Positions 34,101 through 45,269 of a stretch of 64,000 bases of DNA are shown here, piece after piece. This DNA is from Acestrorhynchus altus. Lineage: Eukaryota; Chordata; Actinopteri; Characiformes; Acestrorhynchidae. The notes beneath the pieces are model-generated. The model did no database searches. It was not told the DNA's origin and worked only from the letters and a program-made list of their open reading frames with translations. The number at the start of each line of letters is the position of its first letter. Position 1 is the stretch's first letter. The stretch covers positions 50,231,098-50,295,097 of the forward strand of contig CM067502.1 in NCBI GenBank assembly GCA_034509495.1, in the 5' to 3' direction. A program made the position numbers and the translations under genes.

Positions 34101-35479
34101 GAGTTTTGGACAGATTAATCCAAAGTTGAATTATTTGGATACAGTAACAGAAGACATGTTTGGCACAAACCAAACACAGCATTTGAGCAGAAGAAGCTCA
34201 TAGCAGCTGTGAAACATGGTGGTGGAAGTGTGATGGTTTGGAGCTGCTCTGCTGCAGCAGGGTGTGGAGATCTCTCCATCATAGAAACCACTATGAGATC
34301 TTTATCGTATCAGAGGGGGTTTGAGGAGAACGTAAGAGCGTCTGTACAAAGACTGACGCTGAAACATCACAGAGCTGAAAGAATTCCTCACGGAGGAGTG
34401 GGAACGTCTTTCTTTCAGTCGATGTCAGAGATGGTAGACGGTTCTAGAAACATCTGACGTTATTTCAGACAAAGGAGATACCAGGAAAATTTATTTTAAT
34501 TACATTTTACAAACGATTCTTTAAAGACATTTCTTCAGTTGTGTTTAGTTATATCACCTCCATCTCTCAGTGTACTTACAATGAAGATCAGATGTCCAGA
34601 TGTCTGTGGTCTGCTAGTGTAAATGCAGGGTCAGTCTGCTTATCTGATCTTATCTGATTTTATTTAGAATATTCAAGGTTTGTTTGGGTTGTACATGTCT
34701 GTTCTTCAGTGGTCAATACACAGGTCGAGAACCAATGCTGGATTCAGAAGCTCTGATTGATGTGGCCAAACATGTGGGCAACCTGAGATACAGAGTGTGG
34801 GAGAAGATGAAGGACCTCTGTCCTTACTGTGAGTTTGTGACTGCAATATTGCATTTATTGCATAATAACTGCATATAATCTTTGTCTTATGACTTTTTAA
34901 CTGCTTATCTTTTCACTAAGTTGAGACTTTAGCTTCTCTGAGGTTCTGACCAGAAAAATCCTTTGTGCAGTTCCAGTGATTTTGGATCCAAATTCTGCCA
35001 ATGGGAGTCTCAACCTGTCCAGCGACCTGAGCAGGCTTGTACCAGGATGTCCAGCGCAGGCTCTACCTAACAACCCGGAGAGGTTTACTGCTCAGACAGC
35101 AGTCTTTGGCTCTGAGGGCTTCTCCTCTGGAGTCCACAGCTGGGTGGTGGAGCTTGGACAGAGTGAGTGCTGGAAAATAGGAGTGGCCAAAAAGTCACTC
35201 AGACGCAAAACTTTTGTCCCTGCTGATGTAGACAAAGGAATCTGGGCCTTACTTTTGCAGCGAGGACAGTATTCATGGAACAACCAGTTCTACAAAATAC
35301 AGAAAATCAGAGTTCAGCTGGACTTTGATGAGAAAGAAGTGATATTTTTTGACAATGACAACAGAAAGTTAGCTGTCATGTGTTTCCAGGTCACAGAAAT
35401 TCTATATCCGTTTTTCTTTTCTTCAAGTGAATATGGTCTCAAGATCCAACCGTCCAAACTGGTCGTGAAGAAAAAGTGA
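30655..35479 (+). CDS. TRIM-D: TRIM35-like E3 ubiquitin ligase (RING, B-box, coiled coil, PRY-SPRY)
   Basis: Exons: 30655-31056, 32097-32183, 33083-33313, 33410-33432 (23 bp), 34710-34828, 34971-35479. Total 1371 bp, 456 aa plus TGA. RING C14, C17, C29, H31, C34, C37, C50, C53 and B-box C91, H94, C102, D105, C110, C113, H118, H121 are complete. The coiled coil includes QIREEFEKLHQFLREEEEAR, nearly identical to TRIM-A. PRY begins FPVILDPNSANGS; the SPRY shows 'VFGSEGFSSGVHSWVVELGQ' and ends VVKKK. Exon 2 is 87 bp (96 or 99 in paralogs) and its donor is CAG|GCGAGT, a GC-AG intron; no usable GT is nearby. A Tc1-like element fills the intron between the 23-bp exon and the next. The only plus-strand TRIM, it shares a divergent promoter region with TRIM-C. 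Confidence 0.88.
31142..31187. repeat. (GT)n microsatellite
   Basis: GT dinucleotides in TRIM-D intron 1. Confidence 0.95.
31365..31530 (-). mobile_element. tRNA-derived SINE (second type), minus strand
   Basis: The minus strand reads 'ggtggcttggtggttactgc', 'tcctgggttcaagtctccgg', 'gtggagtttccatgttctcc', then 'ctactctaaattgccc': tRNA-like A and B boxes followed by the body of a common fish SINE. A plus-strand copy lies at 48315-48490. Confidence 0.75.
31590..31870 (+). mobile_element. Tc1-like transposase N-terminal remnant
   Basis: Translation around 31755-31850 reads 'ISEELRRAVDVHRAGKGYRT' then 'IIKKFGLHRSTAS', matching the paired helix-turn-helix DNA-binding start of Tc1-family transposases. 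No catalytic part follows. Confidence 0.75.
32530..32640 (+). mobile_element. tRNA-derived SINE head
   Basis: 'gcagccgtggcctgttggtt' (A-box region) and 'ggctgctggtttgattcccc' (B-box region), with 'gggaaccagtcttgcgactg' between. Same family as 27830 and 38970; truncated. Confidence 0.6.
32862..32908. repeat. (ATTC)n microsatellite
   Basis: Tetranucleotide TTCA/ATTC run preceded by TTAA repeats. Confidence 0.95.
33535..34570 (+). mobile_element. Degenerate Tc1-like element with both terminal inverted repeats
   Basis: The left end (gatggagttgatataactaa, 33541) and the reverse complement of the right end (gatggaggtgatataactaa, about 34568-34545) match for about 70 bp with few differences. The interior matches a Tc1 transposase gene in outline (for example around 34210 'GGGSVMVWSC'), broken by many stops and frame shifts. 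Inserted in TRIM-D intron 4. Not autonomous. Confidence 0.85.
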
Positions 35480-36780
35480 TCAAGTCCTCCTTTTTTTCCT
35501 TACACAAAAATATCTTTTCTATAAATTATATTTTACAAATGTATTTAAAATGCATTTCTTAATAATATTCAAAAGGCAAAAGGCATTCATGTGATGGGAC
35601 TGTATTTTAGTTCACTGGACACTGAGTAAAGTTGTAGTTTGTGGTTAAATTGAAATTTGGGGTTGTGATGAATTAAATTAAGTTGTAATTTGGGATTAAA
35701 TTGTAATTTGGGATTAATGGTAAGGACTGAAGTTGTAATTTGGGATTCAGTTGTAATTTGGGATTCTGTTGTAATTTGGAATAAACTTTAATGATGTTTT
35801 AATCTGTGTCTAATTGTTAAAAATGCAAAGCATATATAATAATGAATGTAGAAAATGGAATTTTGGTGAACTTTAATCATTCAGTATAATTGACAAAAAA
35901 AGTCTTTGTGTCTGTTTATCCACAACGGATGAATTCTTTATGAAATCCATAAAAACAGTTATGTTAGGATGGCCAGACCAACCAGTCAACAACCTCAATC
36001 TAAATATAAAATGTCTTATTTAAAACCTTGCATCTCCATTTCTAATGTTTTTCACATTTATTAAAATGGGAATCTGATGGTTCTTTGTATTGTATCAGAA
36101 TTTCATGAGAAATGGACCAATAGACATGCTCCATAATATCTTTGTCACACTTCATATTACCTCACATGAACCTTACAACATCAACACCCCAAATCCAAGG
36201 TGATCAACACTTGTATTGATGAAGGCAATCAGCTTCTCACAGCAATGCTCCAGAGAAGAAAGTCTTTCCCAGACAGCAGAGACTGTGAGTGAGTTGACGT
36301 CCCAATACTTTTGTCCATATAGGGTATAAAATTATTGAGGGTAAAATGCATCGTTCCTGCTTGTGTTACGGTGATGGATGAACATCAATTCTAATCATAT
36401 CATGCAATAATATTTATTATCAGTGCTGGGAGGAGCGACGTTGACTCTCAGCAGAGAAAGAGGACTCAACTGAAGGACAGCGTCGAGGAGATGGAGACAG
36501 GCATGTAGAGATCAATACATTAGAAAGAAGAGTGTGTTTTATTCACTCTGAGGAATAAAACTCAGTCAGTGGAGTCTGTGACCATCAGTGAAGCTCAGTA
36601 TGAAGATAAGGGGTAAAGGTGCTCATAGACAGTTTGTCCTCTTCATCTGAACTCTATTTAGAGATGGATGGGATCAAACCAAACACACGGAACTGAAGAA
36701 ATGTGTTTTAAACATCATTAATAAACATAATTGGAGGGAAGTGCACTAATAGCTCTGACACTGGCAGAAAGGACTGGGGA
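35480..36780. other. TRIM-D 3' UTR and spacer to the Ig-receptor cluster
   Basis: Contains a small tandem motif 'gttgtaatttgggatt' (about 35640-35780), an AATAAA near 35785, a Tc1/MITE end 'gacgtcccaatacttttgtc' near 36298, and a lone copy of the 33541-type inverted repeat at about 36655-36730. No gene. Confidence 0.55.
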
Positions 36781-36819
36781 CTCTCATTTCCTTAGCACCC
36801 CTCAAATGTTACTTGGTCT

Positions 36820-37031
36820 GTGGTCAATGATGCTGACAGCAGGAACAGTGATGTTGTGCAACTCCGTCGCTTCTTGAGAAACAGGAACCCACCAGAGCAG
36901 ACAGATGAAGAGACTCACACAGAGGACCACACATAAAGAGCAGCAGAACTCACTGTGAAGGGGATTAAAGCACACCTACAGAAGACAAACACAGTGGAGT
37001 GGAGTTCAGTGAACATCAGAGAAGCTGAAGG
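36820..37031 (+). promoter_or_regulatory. Conserved upstream block of Ig-receptor copy 1
   Basis: 'tgtggtcaatgatgctgaca' followed by 'gagaaacaggaaccc' and 'agaggaccaca'. The same block lies 190-212 bp before the start codons of copies 4, 5, 6 and 7 (about 46730, 50470, 55823, 62678). It probably contains the proximal promoter and 5' UTR. Confidence 0.5.
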
Positions 37032-39767
37032 ATGAAGAACCTCCTCATCTTCACCTTCTTCCTGATCTCAGGTCAGTTCTTCTGATGCACTTTTAAGGAA
37101 CATAATGGAGTTGTAGCGTCTGTGCTGTAGATGTTGATGCAGAACTGTAGATACTGGGAGGAACTTGATGGAGACTATTCTATTTGATCGGTAGGTCTGG
37201 TGGTCAGCATTGATGTCACTGGCTACCCAAAAGGCAGCCTCATTATCTACTGCACAAAACAGGTTACTGGACGTAATGCATTTTTCTGCAAGGAATCAAC
37301 GAAACAGTGTGTGAATCTGAAACCTGATCAAACACAGAACTCATGGGATCAGAAGGACAGAGTTACTCTGCTTGACCTTTCAAGACTTCTCATGGTCATA
37401 TACAGAAACCTGAGTTTAGAAGATGCTGGACCATATCAGTGCGGAGAGCCTGGAGTGTGGAGTCATGATTTTAACCTGAGAGTGGACACAGGTCAGAACA
37501 TTGAACTAAAATTATTTTCCATTCTTTGGTTTATTTTTATTCTTATTTAATGCTCATATTTCTCAACACAGTTCTTGAGTTAGAACCTCTGTACAAGTTG
37601 TTAAAACTTAAGACCATGTCTTTGCAACCCTGGAACATCATAATAGATGCCTAGAAACACCTTAACCACCTAACATGCCATAATGAACACTCAACACCTT
37701 ACCAACCACCAGGAATACCACAACAAACACCTAACACCTTAGAAACCACCTAATATATCAGCAACATCTGAGCAACCACCTAGAATACCTTGCAAACTAA
37801 CAACAGCTTAGCAAATACAATCAATCCTATGGCAACAGCTTAACAAAACCTTCTCAACCATCTTGGATACCATAGCAGTCATCTAGCAAACCCTTAGGAT
37901 TACATATAGAACTCCCCAGAATAAAGGGGCAACTGTCTAGCAACATCTTGGCAACCATCTAACATAATGAACACCCACCAACACCTTAGCAACCATCTAA
38001 AATACCATACCTTAGCAACCACCTGGGATGACGAGATGCTGTGAGGTATTTGAGATATTCTATGGATGATTGGATAAAGTATTTTACTGTGTTTGACAGA
38101 CTTGTGCTGTTTGGAGTCTCAGACTGTGACTGGTCATCTGGGAGAGACCGTCACCATCATCTGTCCCTCTCCAGAGGAGTTCCAGCCAAACTACCGAGCC
38201 TTCTACAAACTGAATGGCAGCATCTTTAACAGTGTCATCTCTGTCACTACGCCACAGAAAGAGAGGTTCTCCATGTCTGAGGACAGAAGTTCTAAAGTCT
38301 ACAGTGTGAGCATCAGTGACCTGAGAGAAGATGATGAAGGACTTTATTACTGTGGAGTCTGGAATGGGCAGCCTTCGGTCAGTTACACCTCCCTCTACTC
38401 AGAGATTCAGCTACAGGTCACAGGTGAGATGTTTTTTATCTTTTACCAGCAGAATTTAAGGGAATGGGAAGTTAAGGTAATAGTTACAAGCAGTGTCTTC
38501 TTTAAACCACTAAAAGCAGAAGTGTAGACTTGCTCGGTTGGTCAACTGACTCAACATGTATTACACTCAGTATTGGTTACACTTCCAAGAAGGGCCAGTA
38601 ACAATGGTTCAGTTTATTCATATGCGGTTTGTCATTGTACCAAATCACAATCTCTCAATCACTCCAAAACGAGCAGCACCAGGACGTCCAAACACAGCTG
38701 ACAACCCAACTTTCACACCTGGTGACCTACATTCTGGTATGACACTCACTGACTGCAGCCCTGCAGTACAGCACTGTCCAACCCAAGTCAGTTCCTTACA
38801 ATAACACATGTCCGCAGGATGTCCTGAACATATCGCTGAGCTGTAAGTGTCCCTCGTATCACTACTAGGGGTGAGCGATTGTCATGTGCGATGCTCCACA
38901 GATCACCACACCAGCAGTTGGTGCAGTATGTCGCTCCACAGGAAAGTCAGGATTGAAGCGTTCACCACAAGCAGCTGTGGTCTGGTGGTTTGGGAGGTCT
39001 GGAAGGTTGCCAGTTTGAATCCCTGAACTGGCAGGACATGACTGAAATGCCCTTGAGCAAGGCACTGAACTCCCCAGCTGTTCCCCAGGCGCTGAGGATA
39101 GGGCTGCCCACCGCTCCGGGCATGTGTGCTCACTGAACCCTGGTGTGTAAATTCACTGTGTGAAGATGGGTTAAGTGCGGAGAATTAATTCCTGTGTGAG
39201 CAAAACGCAGTGGGTTAAAAAAGTATAATTACTTACACGACCTCTATACTCCAGGCCTCTTATGTCAAGACCCAGTATCTAATCAGAGGCCACCTGCTAT
39301 CGTTCACATATTTTCTGTCAGTGAGTGTCTATATTTATGTTGAACACAAACCACACTTTGTGACAGTGTGACTATTTTTCGTAAATGCTTCAACCAGGGA
39401 TCATAACTTTCTTTAAAACATCAAAAATGAAGTGTAATCAACCTACAGAACAGCAACATCACCACCAGTCATCACCTACAGTATGTATCTGCCAGTCAGA
39501 GCTCATTACTCAAAGCTCTTCTTTCAGTCTTTATTCATGTTAAATGTGTTCAGAACTTTAGGCTCCACATCAGGAACTGGAACAGGGGGTTCCTGGTCAG
39601 ACTAAGGAGGTGTGTGTTCATGGTCTGTTCTTTCTGTCTCAGCTGAATCACAAGATGACCTCATCCCTATCCTTGTCGGTGCTGGTGCAGTTCTGCTGCT
39701 GATTGGAGGATCAACACTGATCTTCTACAGACTGAGATGCTCCAACACACAAGGTACTTCTCACACA

Positions 39768-39809
<42 letters not shown>

Positions 39810-40339
39810 CACACGTTTGTGATGTTGTTCCTCCATCAGTTGTAAGTGTGTGATTGGTGTAGTGGAGTAGAAGTAGTGTAACAGTTCCACACCTGGTTAA
39901 TGACTGTAGTTGAGAATGAATGAATACAGCGTTTCTATAAGTGATCTTTTCTCTCTTTCTGCAGATTCGACCTCCATCAGTGAAAGATCTGAACCTAATA
40001 ATACAGTAAGCTGAACTCCATCCACCAGCAGGAGATCATTACCACCACTCAGAGAACAGCCGCAGACTACTGCTACTGCTACTACTACTACTACTACTAC
40101 TACTGCTATTACTACTGCTACTACTACTGCTACTGCTACTACTACTACTACTACTGCTATTACTACTGCTACTACTACTTCTACTGCTGCTACTACTACT
40201 ACTACTACTACTGCTATTACTACTGCTACTGCTACTACTACTTCTACTGCTACTACTACTACTACTACTACTGCTGCTACTACTACTACTACTACTACTG
40301 CTATTACTACTGCTACTGCTACTACTACTTCTACTGCTG

Positions 40340-40376
<37 letters not shown>

Positions 40377-40612
40377 TACTACTGCTACTACTACTGCTAC
40401 TACTAGTACTGCTGCTACTACTACTGCTACTACTAGTACTGCTGCTACTACTACTGCTACTACTAGTACTGCTGCTACTACTACTAGTACTACTACTGGT
40501 ACTACTACCACTACGGCCAGAGTAGTGTTAGTAGAGCAGGGACTCTTATTGTTGTAGTACAGCATAGTTGGCCAGACTGGGAATTGAACCATTTACTAAC
40601 AACCACCAACAA

Positions 40613-40646
<34 letters not shown>

Positions 40647-41153
40647 ACTACTACTACAAGCAACAATCACCACTATCACAACCACTACAAAGCACTATGA
40701 CTGCTACTATCTTAATACTTCTACAACTGCAGTTTATTCACTGAGAGCTGGTGCAGATATTGAGTAGCAGATATTCACTAAGTGCAGATCATTATTAGAA
40801 TATTTATTGTTCTGTATTTTACTTTCAGTTGATGTATAAAATACTTTCCCGTTGTTTTCTTCTAATGATGTTTTATAACAGGGTACTAAACACAACACCT
40901 GTCTGTACTTTAGTTTAAGAACTTTAAATAAAGTGTGGTTTTAATTTTCATATTTCTCTCATTTCAGACTGATGTTGATTATGAAAATGATCCACCTGGA
41001 AACCAGAAAAACATCAGGATGGGGGCAGTCTCCCTAAACCCCAACACCAACCAATCAGATTCAGTCTACCAGAGTCTTAACCCCAACACCAACCAATCAG
41101 ATTCAGTCTACCAGAGTCTGAACCCCAACACCAACCAATCAGATTCAGACTGA
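37032..41153 (+). CDS. Ig-receptor copy 1: CD300/pIgR-like inhibitory receptor with repeat-encoded ITIMs
   Basis: Exons: 37032-37071 (signal), 37195-37491 (D1), 38100-38423 (D2), 39643-39753 (transmembrane), 39965-40005, 40968-41153 (tail). Total 999 bp, 332 aa. D1 has the Ig-V Cys pair (LIIYC...YQCGE) plus the extra CD300-type pair (FFCK...KQCV); the N-terminal Cys seen in paralogs ('DCSDV') is replaced (VSIDV). D2 has TIICPSP...YYCGVW. The membrane segment LIPILVGAGAVLLLIGGSTL has no charged residue. The tail has DVDYEND and two copies of NPNTNQSDSVYQSL; SVYQSL fits ITIM S/I/V/LxYxxL. It should sit on the surface of immune cells and recruit SHP-type phosphatases (family inference). A TGA after 'QSDSD' ends a third unit early, and four more decayed units follow in the 3' UTR. 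Confidence 0.87.
37610..38040 (+). repeat. 'ttagcaaccacctagaatacc' repeat in copy 1 intron
   Basis: About 430 bp of imperfect 25-30-bp units (cttagcaaccacct, ataccatagca). Reverse-oriented relative to 25905-26115. Confidence 0.8.
38560..38970. mobile_element. Tc1-like remnant in copy 1 intron 3
   Basis: Around 38810-38930, 'gcaggatgtcctgaacatat' and 'gagcgattgtcatgtgcgat' closely match 9258-9330 (gcaggatgtcctgcacgtat, ctgattgtcatatgcaatgg), flanking the element at 9050-9460. No intact frame. Confidence 0.55.
38970..39235 (+). mobile_element. tRNA-derived SINE, most complete copy
   Basis: 'gcagctgtggtctggtggtt' (A-box region), 'ggttgccagtttgaatccct' (B box GGTTCGANNCC-like), then a conserved body with 'ccttgagcaaggcactgaac', 'accgctccgggcatgtgtgc' and 'gtgagcaaaacgcagtgggt', ending in an A-rich stretch. 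It allows the shorter copies at 10872, 15345, 27830 and 32530 to be recognised. Confidence 0.8.
39770..39803. repeat. (CA)n microsatellite
   Basis: Directly after the transmembrane exon donor, as in copies 4 and 6. Confidence 0.95.
40065..40720. repeat. (CTA)n trinucleotide array in copy 1 tail intron
   Basis: CTA/CTG units with ATT and AGT variants at 40065-40510 and again at 40612-40660. The homologous intron of copy 6 carries the same repeat, expanded to about 1.1 kb. Confidence 0.95.
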
Positions 41154-41330
41154 GTGTAAATGACAATACAAACCAACCCAATTCAGTCTACAAAAGCCTA
41201 GATCCCAACACCAACCATTTTGATTCAGTGTATGAAAGTCTAAACTCCAAAACCCAATCAATCTTATCCTATCTACCAGATTCTAAACCCCGACACCAAC
41301 CAATCAGATTCAGTCTACAAGAATCTAAAG
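41030..41330 (+). repeat. 42-bp coding minisatellite (ITIM repeat) of copy 1
   Basis: The unit encodes NPNTNQSDSVYQSL. Two full units and most of a third are coding; from 41154 four more degenerate units continue as non-coding sequence ('ccaaccattttgattcagtg', 'ccaaccaatcagattcagtc'). Confidence 0.9.
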
Positions 41331-42220
41331 CTCTCCACTCAACTCACCTTTATTTATAGAGCACTTTAAGAACAACACCCGAAACAAAGTGCTGTACATA
41401 AATAAGAATCAAACAAAAATATAAGAAACAAATACTGAAAACAATGAGACAATATTTATTCTTCTTCTTTCAGCTGGTCTTAAAAGTAAACAGTAAAAAC
41501 CAAAACATATAAAAGTCTCATTGAATTGAAAGCCAATGAATAAAAGTGGGTTTGAAGACTGGTTTTAAAAATGGACAGTGAGGAGGCCTGTCTAATGTGT
41601 AATGTAAGGTTGTTCCATAATCAAAAAGGCTCTATCTGAGCTTTCGCTTTGACCTTGGCACCTTCAGGAGCAGCTGATCGGCTGACCTGAGGCACCAAGT
41701 GGGGGTGTGGTTTGAGCAGCTAGTCAGATTAAGTCAGATTGAGACATTTTGAGCTCTTTCAGTATGAAGTTCTGTTTCAGCACTGATATTGTTAATTAGC
41801 AATTAGTTAAACAATTAGTTAATTGTTTCCTTCATTTTATGCTATTTTATATTTAATTCTATATACAACCATCAACCAAAACATTAGGACATTGTTTCTC
41901 CTTGTTGCGGGCTGTTTCTCTACATTATTATCCTTCTTTGTATCCCACTCGTACCAGCGCAACGCACCACCACCATGTCAGTGTGACTGCAGTGCTGAGA
42001 ATGACCCATCGCCCACATAAGCTGCTCTGTGGTGGTCCAAACTGGTGGAAAAGACCAAAATTAAATTATGTATTTTGTTGAAAGAATTGTTGAAAAAGGT
42101 CTTCCTTGTAGAAATTAACTTTCATAAAGTTAAACAAAGGGTTTTATTGCATCTATGTCCATTTGCGTTCACATTCATAGTAAATTACACAATGATCTCA
42201 CCAACAGCACAAGGGTTTGT
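41331..42220. other. Spacer between copies 1 and 2
   Basis: Contains part of an inverted-repeat element at about 41855-42045 whose text 'gtaccagcgcaacgcaccac' and 'gtcagtgtgactgcagtgct' is shared with 60600-60660. No gene recognised. Confidence 0.55.
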
Positions 42221-42356
42221 GGTCAATCCTGCTGGCTGTAGGAGCAGCGATGACTTCTGATGAAGACTCTACTACTGAGAGGACGACACTCTAAGATGAG
42301 TAAAGTTGGTGCAGTGAAATTCATTGAACATCAGTGAAGCTGACGTTCAGCTCAGG

Positions 42357-43590
42357 ATGAAGATCCTCCTGATCTTCACCTTCTTCCCAATCTCAGCTCA
42401 TTTATTCTACTTAACTCTAAAGATCTGATCTACAGTCCTTACCGATTATGAGCTCCATAAAAAAAATGATGATGAAGGACCTTTTTTCATGGGATTTTAA
42501 TGCTGTCATACATACAGGTTCTCCCACTGTGTCTGTTGAATGCCATCTACAAACTCCTTTTCCAGTTTGGCTGGAACTGTTTTCTTTTATATTTTCTGAT
42601 TCATTGTTTTATGTCTTTGGGCTGAAGATGCTGGCTTAGAATGATTCTTTAATTTCTTATTAAACACATTTAGCCACTGGTCCTCCAGGTTTCCTGTTTT
42701 TCAGTTGTCACATTATAATAGAAATATTATTTCCAATTGTTTACTCATAGATTTCTTTTCAATCCTGAGTTCAGATCACTCACATGCTCTCTCATTCAGA
42801 CAGTCAATTTCATCCAGTCTAATGTTCTCTCTGAGTTAAATTTCCTGTACCTTCTCATAGAGTTCCTGTGCAAAATGAACTCCATACACCACCATTACTT
42901 CTAGCACACTTGTCCACACTCACTAGGTACTTGGACTTGGCCAAACTTGGAGCATCTTCCAGCCTGGTTGCGGCTGATGTGATGAGTTTCATGACCTCAG
43001 TGATGTTACACCAGATCGGTGTTCATCCAGAAGACATTTTGAAGACAACAGAGATTATGCCATACTACCTGTTTGAGTACACCTGTATGCTGTTTGGGCT
43101 TCAGAATGCCAGCCAGATATACATTCCAGTTCTTTTGGTTTGAGGCCCTCATGACACCAGTATCTCAATTAGCACAGTGTGATCATCAACCCCTCAAAAT
43201 GCCAGCTGAGGAGCCACACCACAGGCTTTCTCGGCCAACACATCCCGCTCCCTGCCAAAGTGGAAGCTATCCAGAGCTTTCTTGCTCTGCAGGAGTTTCT
43301 GGCCATGGAAAACTTTTACCACCACATTAATCCATTAAGCATTCCCTGTACGCAGTGCTCAAATGTACAATCTGTGGAAGCTTGTGCACCCCTCACCTGA
43401 TGTTTACATCATTTCCACTATGAACTATGCAGTGAGCATGTAATAAAACTCCCTCTAAAACTTAAATTGTTTTTAAATTTGAATTTTAGTTTTGAGTATA
43501 GTTTAAAGTTCCTTTAAATTCTAAATCTGATTCAGTATGTGAGACTCTATACCCCAGTAGCAACCAGCATCAAGATTGAGTCTCACGGTT
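42357..43590 (+). pseudogene. Ig-receptor copy 2: relic
   Basis: The signal exon at 42357-42396 still reads MKILLIFTFFPIS, but its donor is gone: 'ctcagctcat' replaces the paralogs' 'ctcaggtcag'. Intron homology to copy 4 can be followed to about 42520. No Ig exon remains. A Gypsy-type fragment occupies 42860-43350, and at about 43525-43590 'gattcagtatgtgagactct' plus following text looks like decayed ITIM-repeat units, so both ends of the gene survive around the insertion. Confidence 0.7.
42860..43350 (+). mobile_element. Ty3/Gypsy retrotransposon reverse-transcriptase fragment
   Basis: The frame at 42868-43143 includes 'VHPEDILKTTE' and 'LFEYTCMLFGLQNASQIY'; the frame at 43179-43400 includes 'INPSKCQL', 'TGFLGQHIPLPAKVEAIQSF' and 'QEFLAMENFYHHINP'. 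Both are Gypsy pol landmarks, in two frames, so it is a dead fragment. No LTRs seen nearby. Confidence 0.85.
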
Positions 43591-43796
43591 TCTGAGTAAA
43601 CTGCAGCCAATGGACACACCATGCTGATGTTCTGTCCAGAGCTCTCTCCTGTCCTGTTATCTTCTTTTTGCTTTTTGGGGTCACCCTTAAAATGGTATGA
43701 CTGTTTTTCATCTACGTATACTTTACCCTATGTGTTTACCTCTCTCCAGTGGTAAATTGCTCAACAATTCTCAACTGTAAGAAATGATGATGAGGG

Positions 43797-45269
43797 ATGT
43801 CTTATAATGCTCTGTGGTCAGTGATGGTCATGTTGAGCAACTCTGACTCATCCAAAGAAACAGGAACTGATCAAACAAGACAGAAGAGAAGACACACATA
43901 TATTCACACAGACGATGACAAATCACAAAGTAAAGTAAGATTCTATGAAGCTGAAGATCAACCCAAGACAAATCTCCTCCTCATCTTCATCCTCAACCTG
44001 ATCTCAGGTAGAAGAACTAAAATCTGTTCCTAATCTAATCTTACAGATTGAACTGATGAAGTTGCTGTAGAACTGAAGAAGTGAGAGAATGTGGTGGAGA
44101 TTAATGGGAGATTCCAGAGTATTTTCTCTCTAATTGGTTGGTCCAGTGGACTGCACCGATGTAATTGGCTACCCAGGAGGCAGTCTCATGATCTACTGTG
44201 AAGATCAGCAGTTTGGAGGATCTCATAAATATTTGTGTAAAGAGACACAGAATAAATGTTTCTTTGTAAAGAAACAAAATGCATGGCCTCATGAAGACAG
44301 AGTTTCTCTACTTGACTCTTTACACTGCACTGTGTTCTACAGAAACCTGAGTTTAGAAGATGGAATCTATCATTGTGGAGAGAGTGGAGTGTGGAGTTAC
44401 ACCATGAACCTAAAACTGAAAACAGGTCAGAGACACTAAACACACAAAAGTATTTTTAAATGTAACATTTCAGTGGATGTCTTGTCATTTATCACATATT
44501 AATAAGGTAATGTATTGTGTTTGATGGACAGATCCATGTTATTCAGGACCAATGTCTACGATTGGCTATCTGGGAAAGACCATCAGATGTGAAGTGGGGT
44601 CTGTTCTTTCTGTCTCAGCTCCAGGTTCCTCTGTCATCATCATCAGACACTGAACCTGAGTGTCTGTGTGCTTCTGCTGCTGATTGGAGCATCAACACTG
44701 ATCTTCTGCAGACTGAGAAGCTCCAGGACTCAAGGTACAACTGATACTGTAATGATCTCTGGATTTAGAACAGAGGGTCTGGGCCTCTCAGTCTGATATA
44801 GACCACCTGTATATCTGAGCTTCCTGCTCTGTTCTAGATAGCAGAAGCTCTGTAACAGTTCCTCACACCCGGATCATTCCATAGTCTCTCTCTAGTGGAG
44901 AAAAAATTATCAGAATATGTTGCAGATTCTCCCATCACCAGCAGACCATCAGGAACAAACGATCCCCATGATTTTCATAAAAGAGATGTACAGTTCTGTC
45001 TTCACACCTTTTTTTCAGAACATCCATCACGAATATCTGAATGAATTGTTTGTAGATCATGAGATATTTTCGTTTATGAAAATGATCTTCCAGGAAACCA
45101 GAACAACATCAGGATGAGTCCAGTCTACCAGAACCCAGTCTACCAGGAACCCAACTCCAACCCTTCAGATTCACTTTATCAAAGACTGGATCCCAGAAGC
45201 AGAGAACCAGACTCAATTTACCACAGTTTAAACCCTAATATTAATCAGATTCAGTCTGTAAGAGTTTAA
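43797..45269 (+). pseudogene. Ig-receptor copy 3: pseudogene
   Basis: The signal exon near 43960-44007 has lost the usual ATG ('cccaagacaaatctcctcct' where paralogs have 'aggatgaagatcctcctc'). The D1 acceptor is destroyed ('attggttg|gtccag' against 'attggcag|gtccag'), although D1 itself (44142-44425) is open and keeps the Ig-V cysteines. D2 is reduced to about 65 bp (44531-44596) by an internal deletion that runs straight into the transmembrane-exon acceptor. The transmembrane exon has a frame shift. The first tail exon (about 44926-44970) has lost its donor GT. The last exon (45072-45269) still has an open tail with SPVYQNPVYQEP, SLYQRL and SIYHSL. Several independent lesions make a functional product very unlikely. 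Confidence 0.85.

Noticed and set aside
38970..39235. tRNA gene
   Set aside because: The A- and B-box-like text is the head of a SINE that recurs at five places; no tRNA cloverleaf could be completed by eye.
39897..40592. 231-codon Val/Ala-rich minus-strand frame
   Set aside because: Translation of the CTA array antisense to copy 1's tail intron.
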